From contig CM076189.1 in NCBI GenBank assembly GCA_038277395.1, forward strand, positions 84,929,421 through 84,993,420: a DNA stretch of 64,000 nt, written 5' to 3'. The stretch comes from Dryocosmus kuriphilus (taxonomy: Eukaryota; Arthropoda; Insecta; Hymenoptera; Cynipidae). The position numbers were made by a program, and so were the translations under genes. Below, in pieces: positions 50,430 through 61,000 of the stretch. Below the pieces are notes generated by a model that saw only the letters and a list, made by a program, of their open reading frames with translations, was not told where the DNA came from and did no database searches. The stretch's first letter is position 1. The number at the start of each line of letters is the position of its first letter.

Positions 50430-52337
50430 AGGTTAGTAAGAGGGCAGCTAGGTTAGCCTTTTTTTTCGATAATTGGAGACGTATAACGACTGATGCATTC
50501 ATTCTAAACTGCGTCAAGGGTTACGAAATACCCCTTATAGAAACCCCTCAACCACAGTTTATCTCAAATAAACATAAAAGATCATCAGAAGAGATTAATG
50601 ATCTGAAAATTGCAATCGATAATTTAATAGAGATAGGCGCGGTTAAAAACTGTTCGCCTGTAGAAGGGCAATTCTTATCCTCTTATTTTTTGGTACCAAA
50701 ACCGGATGGTTCGAAACGTTTTATTTTAAATCTTAAAAAATTCAATAAGTACGTGAAAACTTCTCATTTTAAAATCGAGGATTTGAGGATCGCTTTAAAG
50801 TTAATATCGCCAGGAACTTACATGTGTAATATTTATCTAAAGGATGCCTATTTAACCGTGCCTGTTTGCAAAAATAGCAGAAAGTTTTTACGTTTTGAAT
50901 TTCAAAATCAAATTTTTGAATTCACCTGTCTACCCTTTGGTTTGTCCACAGCCCCTTATGTATTTACAAAGTTAATGAAACCAGTAGTTTCAAAACTAAG
51001 AGAACAAGGTTTTTTTTCGGTTAAATATCTGGATGATATCCTCTGCATTAGCGATGATTTGCAGTCATGCTTGCATAACCTTAAAACTTCGATTAACATG
51101 GTTGAATCCCTGGGGTTCATAGTCAATCTTGAAAAGAGTGTGTACTCGAAAAACAAGATGTAAATTCCTGGGCTTTATTATTAATTCAGAAAACATGTCA
51201 GTAGAATTACCCGCTGAAAAGAAAGATAGATTAGTTGAGTTAGTAGATGAAGCATTAAGCAAGAACACTTGTATTATTCGAGAATTTGCAAAACTCATAG
51301 GTTCCTTAATTGCAGCATGTCCGGGTGTACAGTACGGTCCTTTGTATTGTAAGTTATTAGAAAGAGAGCGATATATTGCCTTGATATTAAGCTTGGATGA
51401 CTTTGATAAAAGAATGACTTTGCCGTCTTATTTGAACCAAGATCTAGAATGGTGGAAATATAATCTTTCTTCAGCGGTCAATCCAATTAGGCAATTTGAT
51501 TTTAGACGAGAAGTGTTTTCGGACGCGTCGCTTACAGGTTGGGAAGCTTCATGTGAAAGAGTTCGTACCCACGGATTCTGGAAAGAATCGGAAAAATCGT
51601 TGCACATAAACTATTTGGAATTAATAGCAGCTTTTTTGGCATTACAATGTTTCGCGTCAGATTTATATGAATGTGAGATCTTATTAAGAGTTGACAATAC
51701 CACTGCTGTGGCTTATATAAATAAGATGGGAGGTATAAGATACCCAGAACTTAATAGATTAGCAAGGCAATTGTGGCAGTGGTGCCAAGACAGAAAAATT
51801 TGGGTGTTTGCATCTTATATAGCTTCTAAAGACAACGTAGAAGCTGATTTAGAATCACGTAGAATTCATGACGACACAGAGTGGGAATTGTCTCACTATG
51901 CGTTCAAAAAAATAGTGAAAAGGTGGGGAATGCCTCAAATAGATCTGTTTGCTACTAGAAGAAACACAAAATCAAAAAATTTCTGTTCATGGAAGATTGA
52001 CCCAGAAGGTATGGCAGTGGACGCGTTCACTACTCCATGGAAATCGTGGAACTTCTATGCATTCCCTCCCTTCTCTCTAATATTAAGATGTCTAAAGAAA
52101 ATTAAACAGGATCAAGCTACGGGTGTTTTGGTTGTACCATTATGGAAAGCACAACCGTGGTTTCCTGTTTTTCAATCACTCTTAATTGATAAGGTCATTA
52201 TTTCTGAACCATCTTCAACCTTACTTTTGTCTCCTTGTAGGTTCCGATACCACCCGCTATCAGACAAGCTTACATTGATTGCCGGGAAGCTATCAGGCTT
52301 GTATACAGAAGAAGGCAGATCAACGAAGCTACGATAG
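50378..52337 (+). pseudogene. DIRS RT-RNase H with methyltransferase-like tail
   Basis: The frame is open from within gag. It reads SKRAARLAFFFDNWRRITTD, LVPKPDGSKRFILNLKKFNK and CLPFGLSTAPYVF, then KYLDDILCISDD with an intact YLDD box. Motif A reads CNIYLKDAYL where the family has an Asp in place of that Tyr, so a catalytic residue is lost. A frameshift near 51130-51165 separates it from the rest. RNase H follows (VFSDASLTGWEA, INYLELIAAFLALQ, LRVDNTTAVAYINK, KDNVEADLESR). The tail is a block (PQIDLFATRRN, PEGMAVDAFTTPW, YAFPPFSLI) that is annotated as methyltransferase-like in DIRS elements. Confidence 0.88.
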
Positions 52338-53242
52338 ATATTTTCATTCAGTCCCTAGCTAGTTCTACTTTAAAACAGTATAACAGCGTATTAAAAAACT
52401 GGTGGTCTTTTTGCGAAGAAAAGCACTATGATCCGTTCGATGCAAGTTTAGTGCAGATTTTGGAATATTTTACCAAGAGATTTAATGAAGGAGCCTCGTA
52501 TGGTTCTCTAAATTCAGCTCGCGCATCAATTTCTCTCATTTCTTCTGTTAACATTTCAAATAACGAGGTTATAAGTCGTTTTTTTAAAGGGATTTTTAAA
52601 TTAAGACCTAATACACCTAAGTATGATAAAAGTTGGGATATTGAAATTGTTTTGAAGGAAGTGGCCAAACTGGAACCCCTATCATCCCTAAACTTACAAA
52701 AGTTAACGGAAAAACTTGCAATTCTCTTAGCAATTGCAACTGCTCAATGGGTGCAAACCCTTTCATTAATTGATATTAATAATATACAAATCTCATCTTC
52801 CGGTGTTGATATGCGAATTTCGGAACTGATTAAGACTTCCAGACCAGGCTCTGCTCAACCACAATTTTGTTTACCCTTCTTTGCAGAAAGGTCCGAGGTT
52901 TGCGTTGCCAGCGTTCTGATTCACTATTTGAAAATCACAAAAGAAATTAGAGGAGATATTGAGAGACTGTTCCTTACCGTAAAAAAGCCGCACAAAGCAG
53001 CTTCTTCGCCGACAATTAGTAGATGGCTAAGAGCTTTTATGGAAATGTGTGGTATCGGAGATGAATTCACTGGCCACAGTACGAGACACGCGGCGACGTT
53101 CGCTGCTCTTAAAAAGGGTTTAGATGTTAGTATTATTAAAAGCACGGCGGGCTGGTCGCAAGCTTCAAAGACTTTTGCTAGATTTTATAATCGGCCAATA
53201 ATGTCCGATAAGGAAAGCTTTACCAAAACCGTCTTGGGTTAA
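52240..53242 (+). pseudogene. DIRS tyrosine recombinase, catalytic Arg lost
   Basis: The frame overlaps the RT tail and has no own early ATG, suggesting frameshifted or reinitiated translation. The N-terminal core-binding part reads LASSTLKQYNSVLKNWWSFC and SYGSLNSARASISLIS. The catalytic part has AIATAQWVQTLSLID, where the first catalytic Arg of the family (G-x-R-x-QTL) is Trp (TGG at 52748-52750, one C-to-T step from CGG). HSTRHA supplies the H-x-x-R pair, and ASKTFARFYNRP contains the nucleophile Tyr. The frame is open throughout, so this single change would be enough to abolish recombination. Confidence 0.85.
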
Positions 53243-53344
53243 TTATCGCTTATAAGCAGATCTTCGTTGTTATCACGAAAACAATAAATAAATAAACAGG
53301 AAAGATTCAAAACTTATTTTTTCCTGGTATGAACTCTAAACATC

Positions 53345-53460
53345 TACATTTGTAATCTCGAGAACGAGGCTTATAATATAATTGATCGATTAAACGAACT
53401 TACCTGAAGTGAAGTTCTATCGAAATTATATGTAAAGCCTCGTTTGAGATGATTACAGTC
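53345..53460. repeat. DIRS internal complementary region
   Basis: The left half (ATTTGTAATCTCGAGAACG) is the reverse complement of the left terminal repeat's outer end. The right half (GATCGATTAAACGAACTTACC onward to ~53455) is the reverse complement of the right terminal repeat's outer end. It lies just after the recombinase gene, the usual position. Confidence 0.85.
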
Positions 53461-53574
53461 CCACCCTAAAAACATACAATTTTAGATATTCAAACAAAAG
53501 ATAACCCACCCAATTTTTTCTTCAAAAATGTTTATTTATTTAGAATATTAAGCTTTAAACTATATGAAGTATGG

Positions 53575-53943
53575 AATTGGAATTGGAATTGGAATGGAAG
53601 CTTCTAATGTGTCCCCTGAGGGTTTACATTGTTTTTTGTATTTCTCCACTATTCCTTTGCACATCCCCCACACACATACTTTGGTGGTGGGAGGGGGACC
53701 TACAGTTTAAGGTGGGTTCCGAACCACCAAGAACAACGGCTTAAAGTACTTAAGAGAACCTTTTTCTCTAGAGGTACCGGCGCCACGATATACCGGAGAT
53801 GAACAACTCCCTTGCTAGGCAAGTGTTCACCACGTGTGCCGCCGAGATTCTTCCAGAGTGCGAGGCGGGAATCGAACCCGCAAGCCGAAGGAGTGTGTCT
53901 AAAAGGCCTCCACGCCTTAGCCCCCACGACCATCGTCCCACTC
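53575..53943 (-). mobile_element. tRNA-derived SINE with 15-bp target duplication
   Basis: On the minus strand it begins near 53943 with a tRNA-like head. An A-box-like TGGTCGTGGGGGCTAAGG is followed about 50 bp later by GCGGGTTCGATTCCCGC, a perfect B box in a tRNA T-arm context. It ends in a short simple repeat, the complement of (AATTGG)n at 53575-53594. CTATATGAAGTATGG occurs at both sides (53560-53574, 53944-53958), a perfect 15-bp duplication. It sits between the internal complementary region and the right terminal repeat of the DIRS element and is therefore younger. Confidence 0.88.
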
Positions 53944-54135
53944 CTATATGAAGTATGGTAGGAGCAGGTTAGACAACCTTAGGAAGATTTTATTTTTTTC
54001 CAAGACTCTCTAAAAATGTGGCGCCATTCGGTGTAAAGTAGCAAAACTACATTTGTAATCATCTCGAACGAGGCTTTACATATAATTTCGATAGAACTTC
54101 ACTTCAGGCAAGTTCGTTTAATCGATCAATTATAA
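53940..54135 (-). repeat. DIRS right inverted terminal repeat
   Basis: AAATGTGGCGCCATTCGGTG and TAAAGTAGCAAAACTACATT are the complement of the left repeat. The outer part AAGTTCGTTTAATCGATCAA matches the internal complementary region. Confidence 0.85.
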
Positions 54136-54452
54136 CCAATCTCAAATTGTGTCAAAAAAAGGCGTCTTGCGGTGTGTAAAACTGCAACAAGTGTATATCT
54201 TCCGAAATAAAAAAACTAACGGCTTTCGTTAATAAACATTTTCTTCCTGGGATTGGAAGGAATTAGATGTAAAATATTGATTTTTTATGACATTGTTGAC
54301 TTTTGAAGTCAAATGTAAATTTTTCGCAAAAAAGCGACCTTTTTTTGAGTAAAAAAAAAAATTCATGAAGAAAAACGATCGTTCAATTCCACCAGTTTTA
54401 TACCCAAAATAACTGGTTAAGGCAATCGATGATGCCGTTCTGGAGATATTTA

Positions 54453-54765
54453 TTTATTTATTTCAAAACAAGAGAGCCCAACGGTTCAAAGAAGAAATTA
54501 GAGGACTAAAAATTTGTAAAATGTACAGTAATAGAAATATGCATGAATTTTCCTAAGGACATGTAAAATAAATCAGTATTCTTATTAACTTATATAAATT
54601 TCATTGCACAATTACAAATACTGAAAATCGGTGAGGTTTTATTCCTATAAGTCGAGAAGTAAAACATAGTCGAGCTTTTAGAGTTAAACTATGGTACATT
54701 TATCGGTATATATTCAAGTAATGAAGGACATTCGATTACTCCCCGGATAATTTTAAACAATATTT
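54453..54765 (-). mobile_element. LINE 3' end fragment with (AAAT)n tail
   Basis: On the minus strand the segment ends GGGCTCTCTTGTTTTGAAAT then AAATAAATAAAT. This is the 3' end style of CR1/Jockey-like LINEs in insects. There is no RT left, only 3' non-coding sequence, about 300 bp. Confidence 0.5.
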
Positions 54766-54769
54766 GAAT

Positions 54770-54940
54770 GCATCACGGTGCGCCATATGATGGCTCTAAT
54801 AGCGATGGAAGGACCCCTTCAGGTTATCTTTTTCTTCACATTCTACTATCAATTACGCATTATGTAAGCCTATTCGGAAAATATTTGAATGAGCGCTTTT
54901 CGAAAAAACATTAAAAATAAGAATGAAATTTCAAAAACAG
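54770..54940 (+). repeat. Repeat E, copy 1
   Basis: This matches the reverse complement of 58915-59090. Shared sequence includes CTAATAGCGATGGAAGGACC, CCTTCAGG and ATTTGAATGAGCGCTTTTCG-like words. It is non-coding. Confidence 0.6.
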
Positions 54941-54996
54941 AAACCAAAAATTTTTATGACAACTTAGGTTTATATATTTAATTTATGCAACATTGT

Positions 54997-56250
54997 CGAG
55001 GTGTGGTAAAAAAGTAAGGTAATTTTTTGAACTTCGCGGGATGCGTACAGTCGATGATCGTTTCCTTTTTTTCTTCTGTTGGTACATTCGTCCCAAACTT
55101 ATGTGCACAGTTTGAGCTATATAGCATTCTTTGTTTTTTGTGAGAGGCATAAAGGTTTTTGTGTAAAAAGTGGAACTACGTGCTCCGAAACACTTGAAAC
55201 GTTGACAGTGGCATACGGTGAGTATACTCTGAGTAAAAAAAAATGTTCATAAATGGTATAAGCTCTTTCGGGAAGGCCGCGAAGATGTTAATGACGAAGC
55301 TCGCCCTCGACATCCCAGCACGTCAACAACTGATGAAAACGTTGAAAAAGTGAAGAAAATAGTGTTGGCGGATCGTTTAATTACAATTAGACAAGTTGCT
55401 GATGATGTCGTCATCTCGTTTGGCTCGTACCAAGCAATTTTAGTGGATACTTTGGGCATGAGGCGTGTGTCAGCGAAGTTTATTCCAAAATTGATCAATT
55501 TTGCCCAAAGAACCGTCGCGTGACCATCGCTCAGGATCTGTTGAATGACGCCAACGGTGACTCAGACTTGCTCAAAAGGATCATAACAGGTGGTGGAACA
55601 TGAGTATATGGTCTTGACCTCGAAACTAGGGCTCAATCGTCGCAGTGGAAGCATTCTGCATCAACAAGACCAAAAAAAGTACGCCAATTTCGATCAAATG
55701 TCAAGGTTTTTCTTACCGTTTTCTTCGATTATCATGGCGTAGTGCATCAGGAGTTCTTAGCACAAGGTCGTACAGTTAACAAAGAGTATTACCTAGAAAT
55801 TATGCGCCGCTTGCGTGAAGCAATGCAATGCAAAAAAAACGTCCGGAATTGTGGAAGAACCTGTCATGGTTATTGCACCACTATAATGCGCCAGCTCACA
55901 CGTCCTTGCTTGTTCGTAATTTTTTGGCCAACAACAACACCATAATCGTGCCTCAGCCACCGTATTCACCGGATTTGGCTCCCTGCGACCTTTTCCTGTT
56001 TCCAAAACTGAAAAAACCCATGAAAGAACGGCGTTTTGCGACGATTGAGGAGATAAAAATCGCATCGCTGGAAGAGATGAAGGCTATACCAAAAAGTGCT
56101 TATCAGGAATGCTTTGAGGGTTGGAGAAAGCACTGGCACAAATGTATTATATCCGAGGAAGATTATTTTGAAGGGTACAACATCAATATTGATGAATAAA
56201 TAAATATTTTTTAAAAATAAAAAGTCACCTAATTTTTTGATCACGTCCCG
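54997..56250 (+). mobile_element. Mariner C (decayed)
   Basis: It is related to mariner B (GAACTTCGCGGGATGCGTACAGTCGATGA region shared). Ends are CGAGGTGTGGTAAAAAAGTA at 54997 and the complement of CGGGACGTGATCAAAAAATT at 56250. TA follows on the right (56251) but is lost on the left. The transposase is broken by several shifts: LTVAYGEYTL to VVISFGSYQAILVDTLG (55200-55450), then QEFLAQGRTVNKEYYLEIM at 55742 and HHYNAPAHTSLLVRNF to LAPCDLFLFPKLKKPMKER at 55828-56199. The second catalytic Asp is Tyr here (HHYNAPAH). Confidence 0.9.
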
Positions 56251-56278
56251 TATTTCAATGAAGCATAGTAATAGTATA

Positions 56279-57154
56279 CGAGGCACGTCTAGAAAGTGAG
56301 TGTACTCAATTTATGTAGGCTTTAAAAAAAATTTAATAAAACAAAAACATAGTTGATTACAATTGTACATATTTAAGTTATTTTTCGACATAGTCACCAT
56401 CCCTCTCGATGCAAGTGGTGAGCCGCGGGATCAATTTTTTTGATGTTTGCCTCGAAGAAGTCTCCCGCCAACTCTTTCGCCCACTTCTCCACCTCCCACT
56501 TCACCTGCTCGTCCGTTGAAAACTTGTTTCCACCCATGTGCACCTTCAGAGAAGTGAGGAGATGGAAATCTGAAATAGAGTAACAATAGAGTAGAGAAAA
56601 TCATCGCCTTCGCGTTCGTAGCGCTCCAAAAACTATTTGGAGCTCTGCACTCGATTCAACTTGTGCTGTTCTGTCAGCTGATTTAGGACCCACCTCGCAG
56701 ACAACTTCCGATATCCGAGAGTTTCTGTGATTGTTTCGTGTAACAGGAATCCGGAGATTTGCGGAAACATCGCAAAAAGATCATCTAAGGTCAATCTACG
56801 ATCGTCATGGACCGCAATCTCGATTCTTTCCACAAGTTCGTCAGTCACAATTGAAGGTCTTCCGCTCCTCTGATCGTCATGCACGGAAGTACGGCCATTT
56901 TTAAATTCGCGATACCACTTTTATATACTCGTACGATTCATAGCTTCATTACCGTAAACAGTCTCCACCTCATTATAAATCTCGACTGGAGCTTTTCCCT
57001 TCACAAACAGGTAGCGTTTTCAACACACCAACCTTGGATTGGTCTCGTTTTGAATGAGAGGGATCAGGCTACGCGGCATTGTTGCCAACATGGCGAAAAA
57101 GTATTCCCTACAGCTGTGAGAGTACCAGTACACTTACTTTCTGGACGTGCCTCG
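56279..57154 (-). mobile_element. Mariner E (internally deleted)
   Basis: This is a minus-strand mariner of the mariner D family, with TA at 56277-56278 and 57155-57156. Its ends are CGAGGCACGTCTAGAAAGTG on the left and the complement of CGAGGCACGTCCAGAAAGTA on the right. At 876 bp it lacks about 450 bp present in mariner D. Sequence jumps from the GDDFLYSIVT region to FHLLTSLKVHMGGNKFSTDE, removing all three catalytic residues. The N-terminal DNA-binding part (RSGRPSIVTDELVERIEIAV at 56884-56633) remains readable. It lies 28 bp from mariner C. Confidence 0.92.
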
Positions 57155-57515
57155 TAGTTTCATGAAAATAAAAATAGAATTTTATGTTTCAAAAGTGATT
57201 TCAACTGATTTGCTTTAGGCAACAAGAATAAAATTTTTTTTTATTTACGTAAGAGAACAATTTTTTTGAAGTAATTATTACCTAATACAAAAGTAAAATT
57301 TAATCGAAGTAGTTTGCCTAGATTCATTTAGCTACCAATAGCCCAAGCGTGTTGATATTGTTGATATTTTTATTGCTTAGAAAACAATAAATCATGGGTT
57401 GCGGATGGTAGTAAAACTATTGACGCAAAAAATATGAAAACTGCATAAACCGTCCAATCATTCCTTCGCTCATCTCTTGTCAAGAAATAAATGATCTTTG
57501 TTCGGTCAATGCCGG
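57155..57515. other. AT-rich sequence, nothing recognised
   Basis: No element ends or coding motifs are visible between mariner E and the microsatellite. Confidence 0.4.
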
Positions 57516-57520
57516 GATGC

Positions 57521-57544
57521 GTATGTATATATGTGTGTGTGAGT

Positions 57545-57578
<34 letters not shown>

Positions 57579-57579
57579 G
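57521..57579. repeat. TA/TG dinucleotide microsatellite
   Basis: GTATGTATATATGTGTGTGTGAG is followed by 15 or so TA units. It is a compound dinucleotide repeat. Confidence 0.9.
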
Positions 57580-57773
57580 CTTAAACTTACACTTGAATGT
57601 TATATTATTATTATAAACGCGTTTTTGTTGTTATTCGCTCTCTCTGCATTTATCTGTTCAGTGGTTGGAGTCTTGAGTGGGGACCGAGGTCGAGCTCATT
57701 GTTGTCGAGCATTGTTAGTTAGTGGTGATTAAACCCTTATAGATAAAGGTTCGGAACTACGTTGTATTTATAA

Positions 57774-57922
57774 ATATTCATTTATTGAATATAACAGGCG
57801 TCGAAAGCTTGTCCTTTTATTTATGATATTCATTTATTGAATATAACAAGCGCCGAAAGCTTGTCCGTTCATTTTTATAATGTTCATTTGTTGAATACAG
57901 CAAGCGTCGAAGGCTTGTACTA
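57774..57922. repeat. 53-bp minisatellite, three copies
   Basis: Three units start with RTTCATTTRTTGAATA and contain GCGYCGAARGCTTGTCC/AC. Starts are near 57775, 57827 and 57881. The last is the most diverged. Each unit has an AAAGCTT core. It is non-coding. Confidence 0.8.
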
Positions 57923-58109
57923 ATATTTTGTGACTGATCAGCACTAAAATATTTTGGAAAAAATAAATTAAATACAAGAGGTTTTTATGCCGCAAGGCTT
58001 TTCCTCTTGGAGCAGTTATAAGCTCAAACAGTGTAATTTTCTTGTTTATCCTATCACACCAGTCAATAATTAATTAAAAAATTAAACAATAATTAAAGAC
58101 TTGAAATTC

Positions 58110-58713
58110 GGGAATCATACAATGTTGGCAAGGTTTTCGACTATACAATCTTATTGCCCCATCATAATTGCACTTATTACTTGGAGCTGTTAATACACTA
58201 TTCAGTCACATGATGAAGAAGTTCACTAAAAATTGTTTGGATTGGGCTGAGCTGTGCATTGCTGAAAGATCAGTAACGTACGGAACTCCAACGTACTAAG
58301 GAAATCAATGCAAAAGGCTATTGGACAAGGTTGATAAGTTGCGTTCTATTTGCGATGTTGGCTGTTTAGAATACTTGAAGGTTCTTGAACGTTTAAATTC
58401 TGTTGTTAATAGCAGTTCTTCTTTAAAGTTAGAAGATTCTTATCAAGGTGATACTGATAAATATAAAAAGGAATATATTGACCTTCATTTACCCATTGCT
58501 GCAAGGATTCATGCGATTTTTCATCATGTGCCTCAATTTTGTTTGAGAACCGGAAGAGGTCTTGTATTTTACAGCAAACAGGCTGCCGAATTATTGCATC
58601 ATGACTTCAACAAAGCTTGGGAAAAATATAAAGTTTCCAATGTAAATTCTGACTACCCTGCAAACTTTTTAAGTACACTGTGCGATTATAATAGTCATCA
58701 CATAAGATTATGA
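58110..58713 (+). pseudogene. C-terminal fragment of an invertebrate transposon protein family
   Basis: Across two frames it reads HLLLGAVNTLFSHMMKKF (58160-58225), GNQCKRLLDKVDKLRS (58300-58345) and then an open stretch to TGA at 58711. That stretch has KKEYIDLHLPIAARIHAIFH, HVPQFCLRTGRGLVFYSKQA and ELLHHDFNKAWEKYKV. I know these blocks from uncharacterised proteins of repetitive elements in hydra and insects, always in this order and ending with CDYNSHH-like sequence. The upstream parts are missing and a frameshift splits the rest. The DNA transposon superfamily is not clear to me. Confidence 0.55.
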
Positions 58714-58914
58714 AATGTTACTTTGTGTTATTTCTTATTATAGTAATTTAATCAAATATACTATATATTATATCAGTCAATACCATTTTCGAAACATAAA
58801 ATTCCATTTTTTTTTTTTGTCATAAAATTGTTATGTTATGATGTTTCCTTGAAATATATGTTGAATATATTAAATTTATAAATTTAAGTTGTCATATAAA
58901 TTTTTTTTTGTCTC

Positions 58915-59090
58915 TGTTTCTTAAATTTTGTTCTTATTTTTGATCTTTTTTCGAAAAACACTCATTTAAATATTTTCCAATTAGCTGTAAATAATGCAGA
59001 ATTGATTCTAGAATGAGAAAAAAAAAAAATCCTGAAGGGGTCCTTCCGTCGCTATTAGAGCTCTCTTCTGGCGCACAACATTTGAATGCA
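58915..59090 (-). repeat. Repeat E, copy 2 (inverted)
   Basis: This is the reverse-orientation partner of 54770-54940, with GGGGTCCTTCCGTCGCTATT at 59038-59057 and TCTTATTTTTGATCTTTTTT upstream. It abuts the 3' end of LINE-E. Confidence 0.6.
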
Positions 59091-59261
59091 TGCAAATATA
59101 CATCTATTTTTAAGAGCCCATGTATGGAATATATTACTTAAGGTTTGGTGATCAGATCCTCGAGGAGGATAAATTGTGACGTCCTTAAAAGCGACGTCTT
59201 TGAGGAAACGTGTCTGACAGCTTTCGATTGAGCTATATGCTTTTTTGTATGTTAGGATCAT
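59055..59261 (-). pseudogene. LINE-E C-terminal region
   Basis: YKKAYSSIESCQTRFLKDVA, then FKDVTIYPPRGSDHQTLSNI, matches the region after the thumb of Jockey-like RTs, where SLE-x-VQ-x-RFL and YPPRG recur. The frame is open but short. Confidence 0.65.
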
Positions 59262-59515
59262 ATGATAGACGCATATTCGAGTTTGGATCTATCCAGTGAA
59301 CGAAATAGTTTCACAAGCGGATTTGTGGTTTAAAAATGTCTACATGCTCTCATCAGAAAGCCAAGAGTTTTATTTGCACCGTCAAATACTTCGTCTATGT
59401 AGTCGCTAAATATCATGCGTCTCTCTAATAAGATATCCAGATCTGTATAGAACTCAAACCTTTCCATTTCAATGGAGTATCTATGAAGTATTACTACATT
59501 TTTATTTGAGAACGA

Positions 59516-60251
59516 TTAAATTTTACACTTTAAAGAATGTAGACTCAAGTGGCTCAATTTACACCAGTTGTTGAAAAAAGTTAGATTAGCTTCAGGATTT
59601 AAGCAAGAGTTGAGGTTAGGAATTGGCAAATACATTTTAACGTCACCTGCGTAAAGCAGGTGATTACAACTCAAAGTAAGTGACACATCGTTCATAAATA
59701 TAAGAAAAAGAAATGATCGCAAATCGGAACCTTGAGGCATACCAGATGAAGGCTCAAACGGAAGGGAGGAATAGCCGCCATACTGAACTATATGATGCCT
59801 ATCATTAAGATACGACTATAAGCAGCAGGAGCTTGTGAGCAACATCAACCTGATCATACTGGACAAGGAAGTCCTTTATATTCTGCGTAAATACAAGTAG
59901 ATTGGGAGGGGTAGATCTCCGGGGAATGAAACCATGTTGAAATGTTGATATATTTTCAGCAACAAGGGTATATATAATATCCTACGGTCATACCTCAAAA
60001 GCTTTAGAATAACAATTTAAGATAGCAATAGGCCTAATAGTTGGCAACTTCAGATTTCAGGCCTTTTTTAAATAAAGAAAAATTCTAGCTTTTTTCCATC
60101 CTTTACGATACGTACCACGATCCAATGCTAGGTTAAAGATTTTTGTAAAAATCGGGGTAAATACAAATTCACAATCCCTAACTACAAGCGCGGGTATCAT
60201 ATCAGGCCCATCAGTAATTTTACATGGCAATTTTTTAATTGCTTCTGACAC
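59516..60251 (-). pseudogene. LINE-E reverse transcriptase
   Basis: The start LPCKITDGPDMIPALVVRDC to DRGTYRKGWKKARIF is at 60251-60057. MPQGSDLRSFLFLIFMNDVS and LLYAGDVKMYLPIPNLNSCL are at 59740-59516. The catalytic YADD is YAGD, losing one Asp. The part between 59745 and 60050 is frameshifted. Confidence 0.78.
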
Positions 60252-60266
60252 AGTGCTCTCGGAAAA

Positions 60267-60764
60267 TTAAATACTATCACCCATTCGCCACAGATACGCC
60301 ACATCTAGTATCGACGTAGGAAGAGTAGACTTAGTAGAAACACTACTAAAGTAGCAAACAGAAGCTTGTACTATTTCATGAGTAGCTGTAAATTCGTCAT
60401 CATTAAAACTTATTACATCTGGCATTATATGATCATACTTTGGTCTTTTGACATACGACCAAAATGAAGACGACTCTAAGATTATATTTAAATCAGATTT
60501 GTGCGTGAATCTAGCAAATGCAATTTCAATATGCTTTTTAATACCAGCACGTAACTTTCTGAACATAACAAGATAGTAAGGGTTATGTGTAGAGTCATGT
60601 TTAGCCTGAAATTTATTTTTCAATATAATATCAGTTATTATATCATAGGTATGCCAAGACGGAAAAAGCACTACTGATTTATTCTGTTTTAATAATGGAA
60701 CAGTTTTGTCAATTACATCATAAACATGCATAAAGGGAAGAAACAGATTACTCGGGCATATCAA
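60267..60764 (-). pseudogene. LINE-E linker between endonuclease and RT
   Basis: An open frame of 165 codons with FRKLRAGIKKHIEIAFARFT, FWSYVKRPKYDHIMPDVISF and ASVCYFSSVSTKST. The FW-x-YVK block is typical of the linker of Jockey-like ORF2 proteins. Confidence 0.65.
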
Positions 60765-61000
60765 AAGCCATAGGGATGATCAATCATTGTTGTTTAGACT
60801 CATATAAAATGAATTTAAATCACTTTTTTAAAATTATACTTTCTCAATTTGGAGCTATCGACAAACTTTTGTGTGGATTTCTTTTTTTTTATATTTAGAT
60901 AAAGCTGTAAAATCAGTGATGAATTGTACATATCCTCTAGTAGGATAGGGACAATAACTTGATTAATTCTGACTTCAAAGTTAGCAAGTACTGAATCAAG

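Larger units (their letters stand above)
48902..54135 (+). mobile_element. DIRS-type tyrosine-recombinase retrotransposon
   Basis: The 5.2-kb element has inverted terminal repeats (48902-49055 and 53940-54135) and an internal complementary region (53345-53460) whose two halves are complementary to the outer ends of the left and right repeats. That is the hallmark of DIRS-1-like elements, which replicate through a circular intermediate. Gene order is gag (with an intron), RT-RNase H with a methyltransferase-like tail, and tyrosine recombinase in overlapping frames. A SINE has inserted at 53575-53943. Lesions in gag, RT and recombinase make it inactive. No target duplication is visible, as expected. 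Confidence 0.9.

Noticed and set aside
53850..53945. A minus-strand tRNA gene
   Set aside because: The B box is perfect, but the acceptor stem and anticodon arm do not close properly and the sequence continues into a SINE with a tail and target duplication.
57774..57922. CRISPR-like repeat array
   Set aside because: It is a simple tandem repeat without unique spacers, in a eukaryotic genome.
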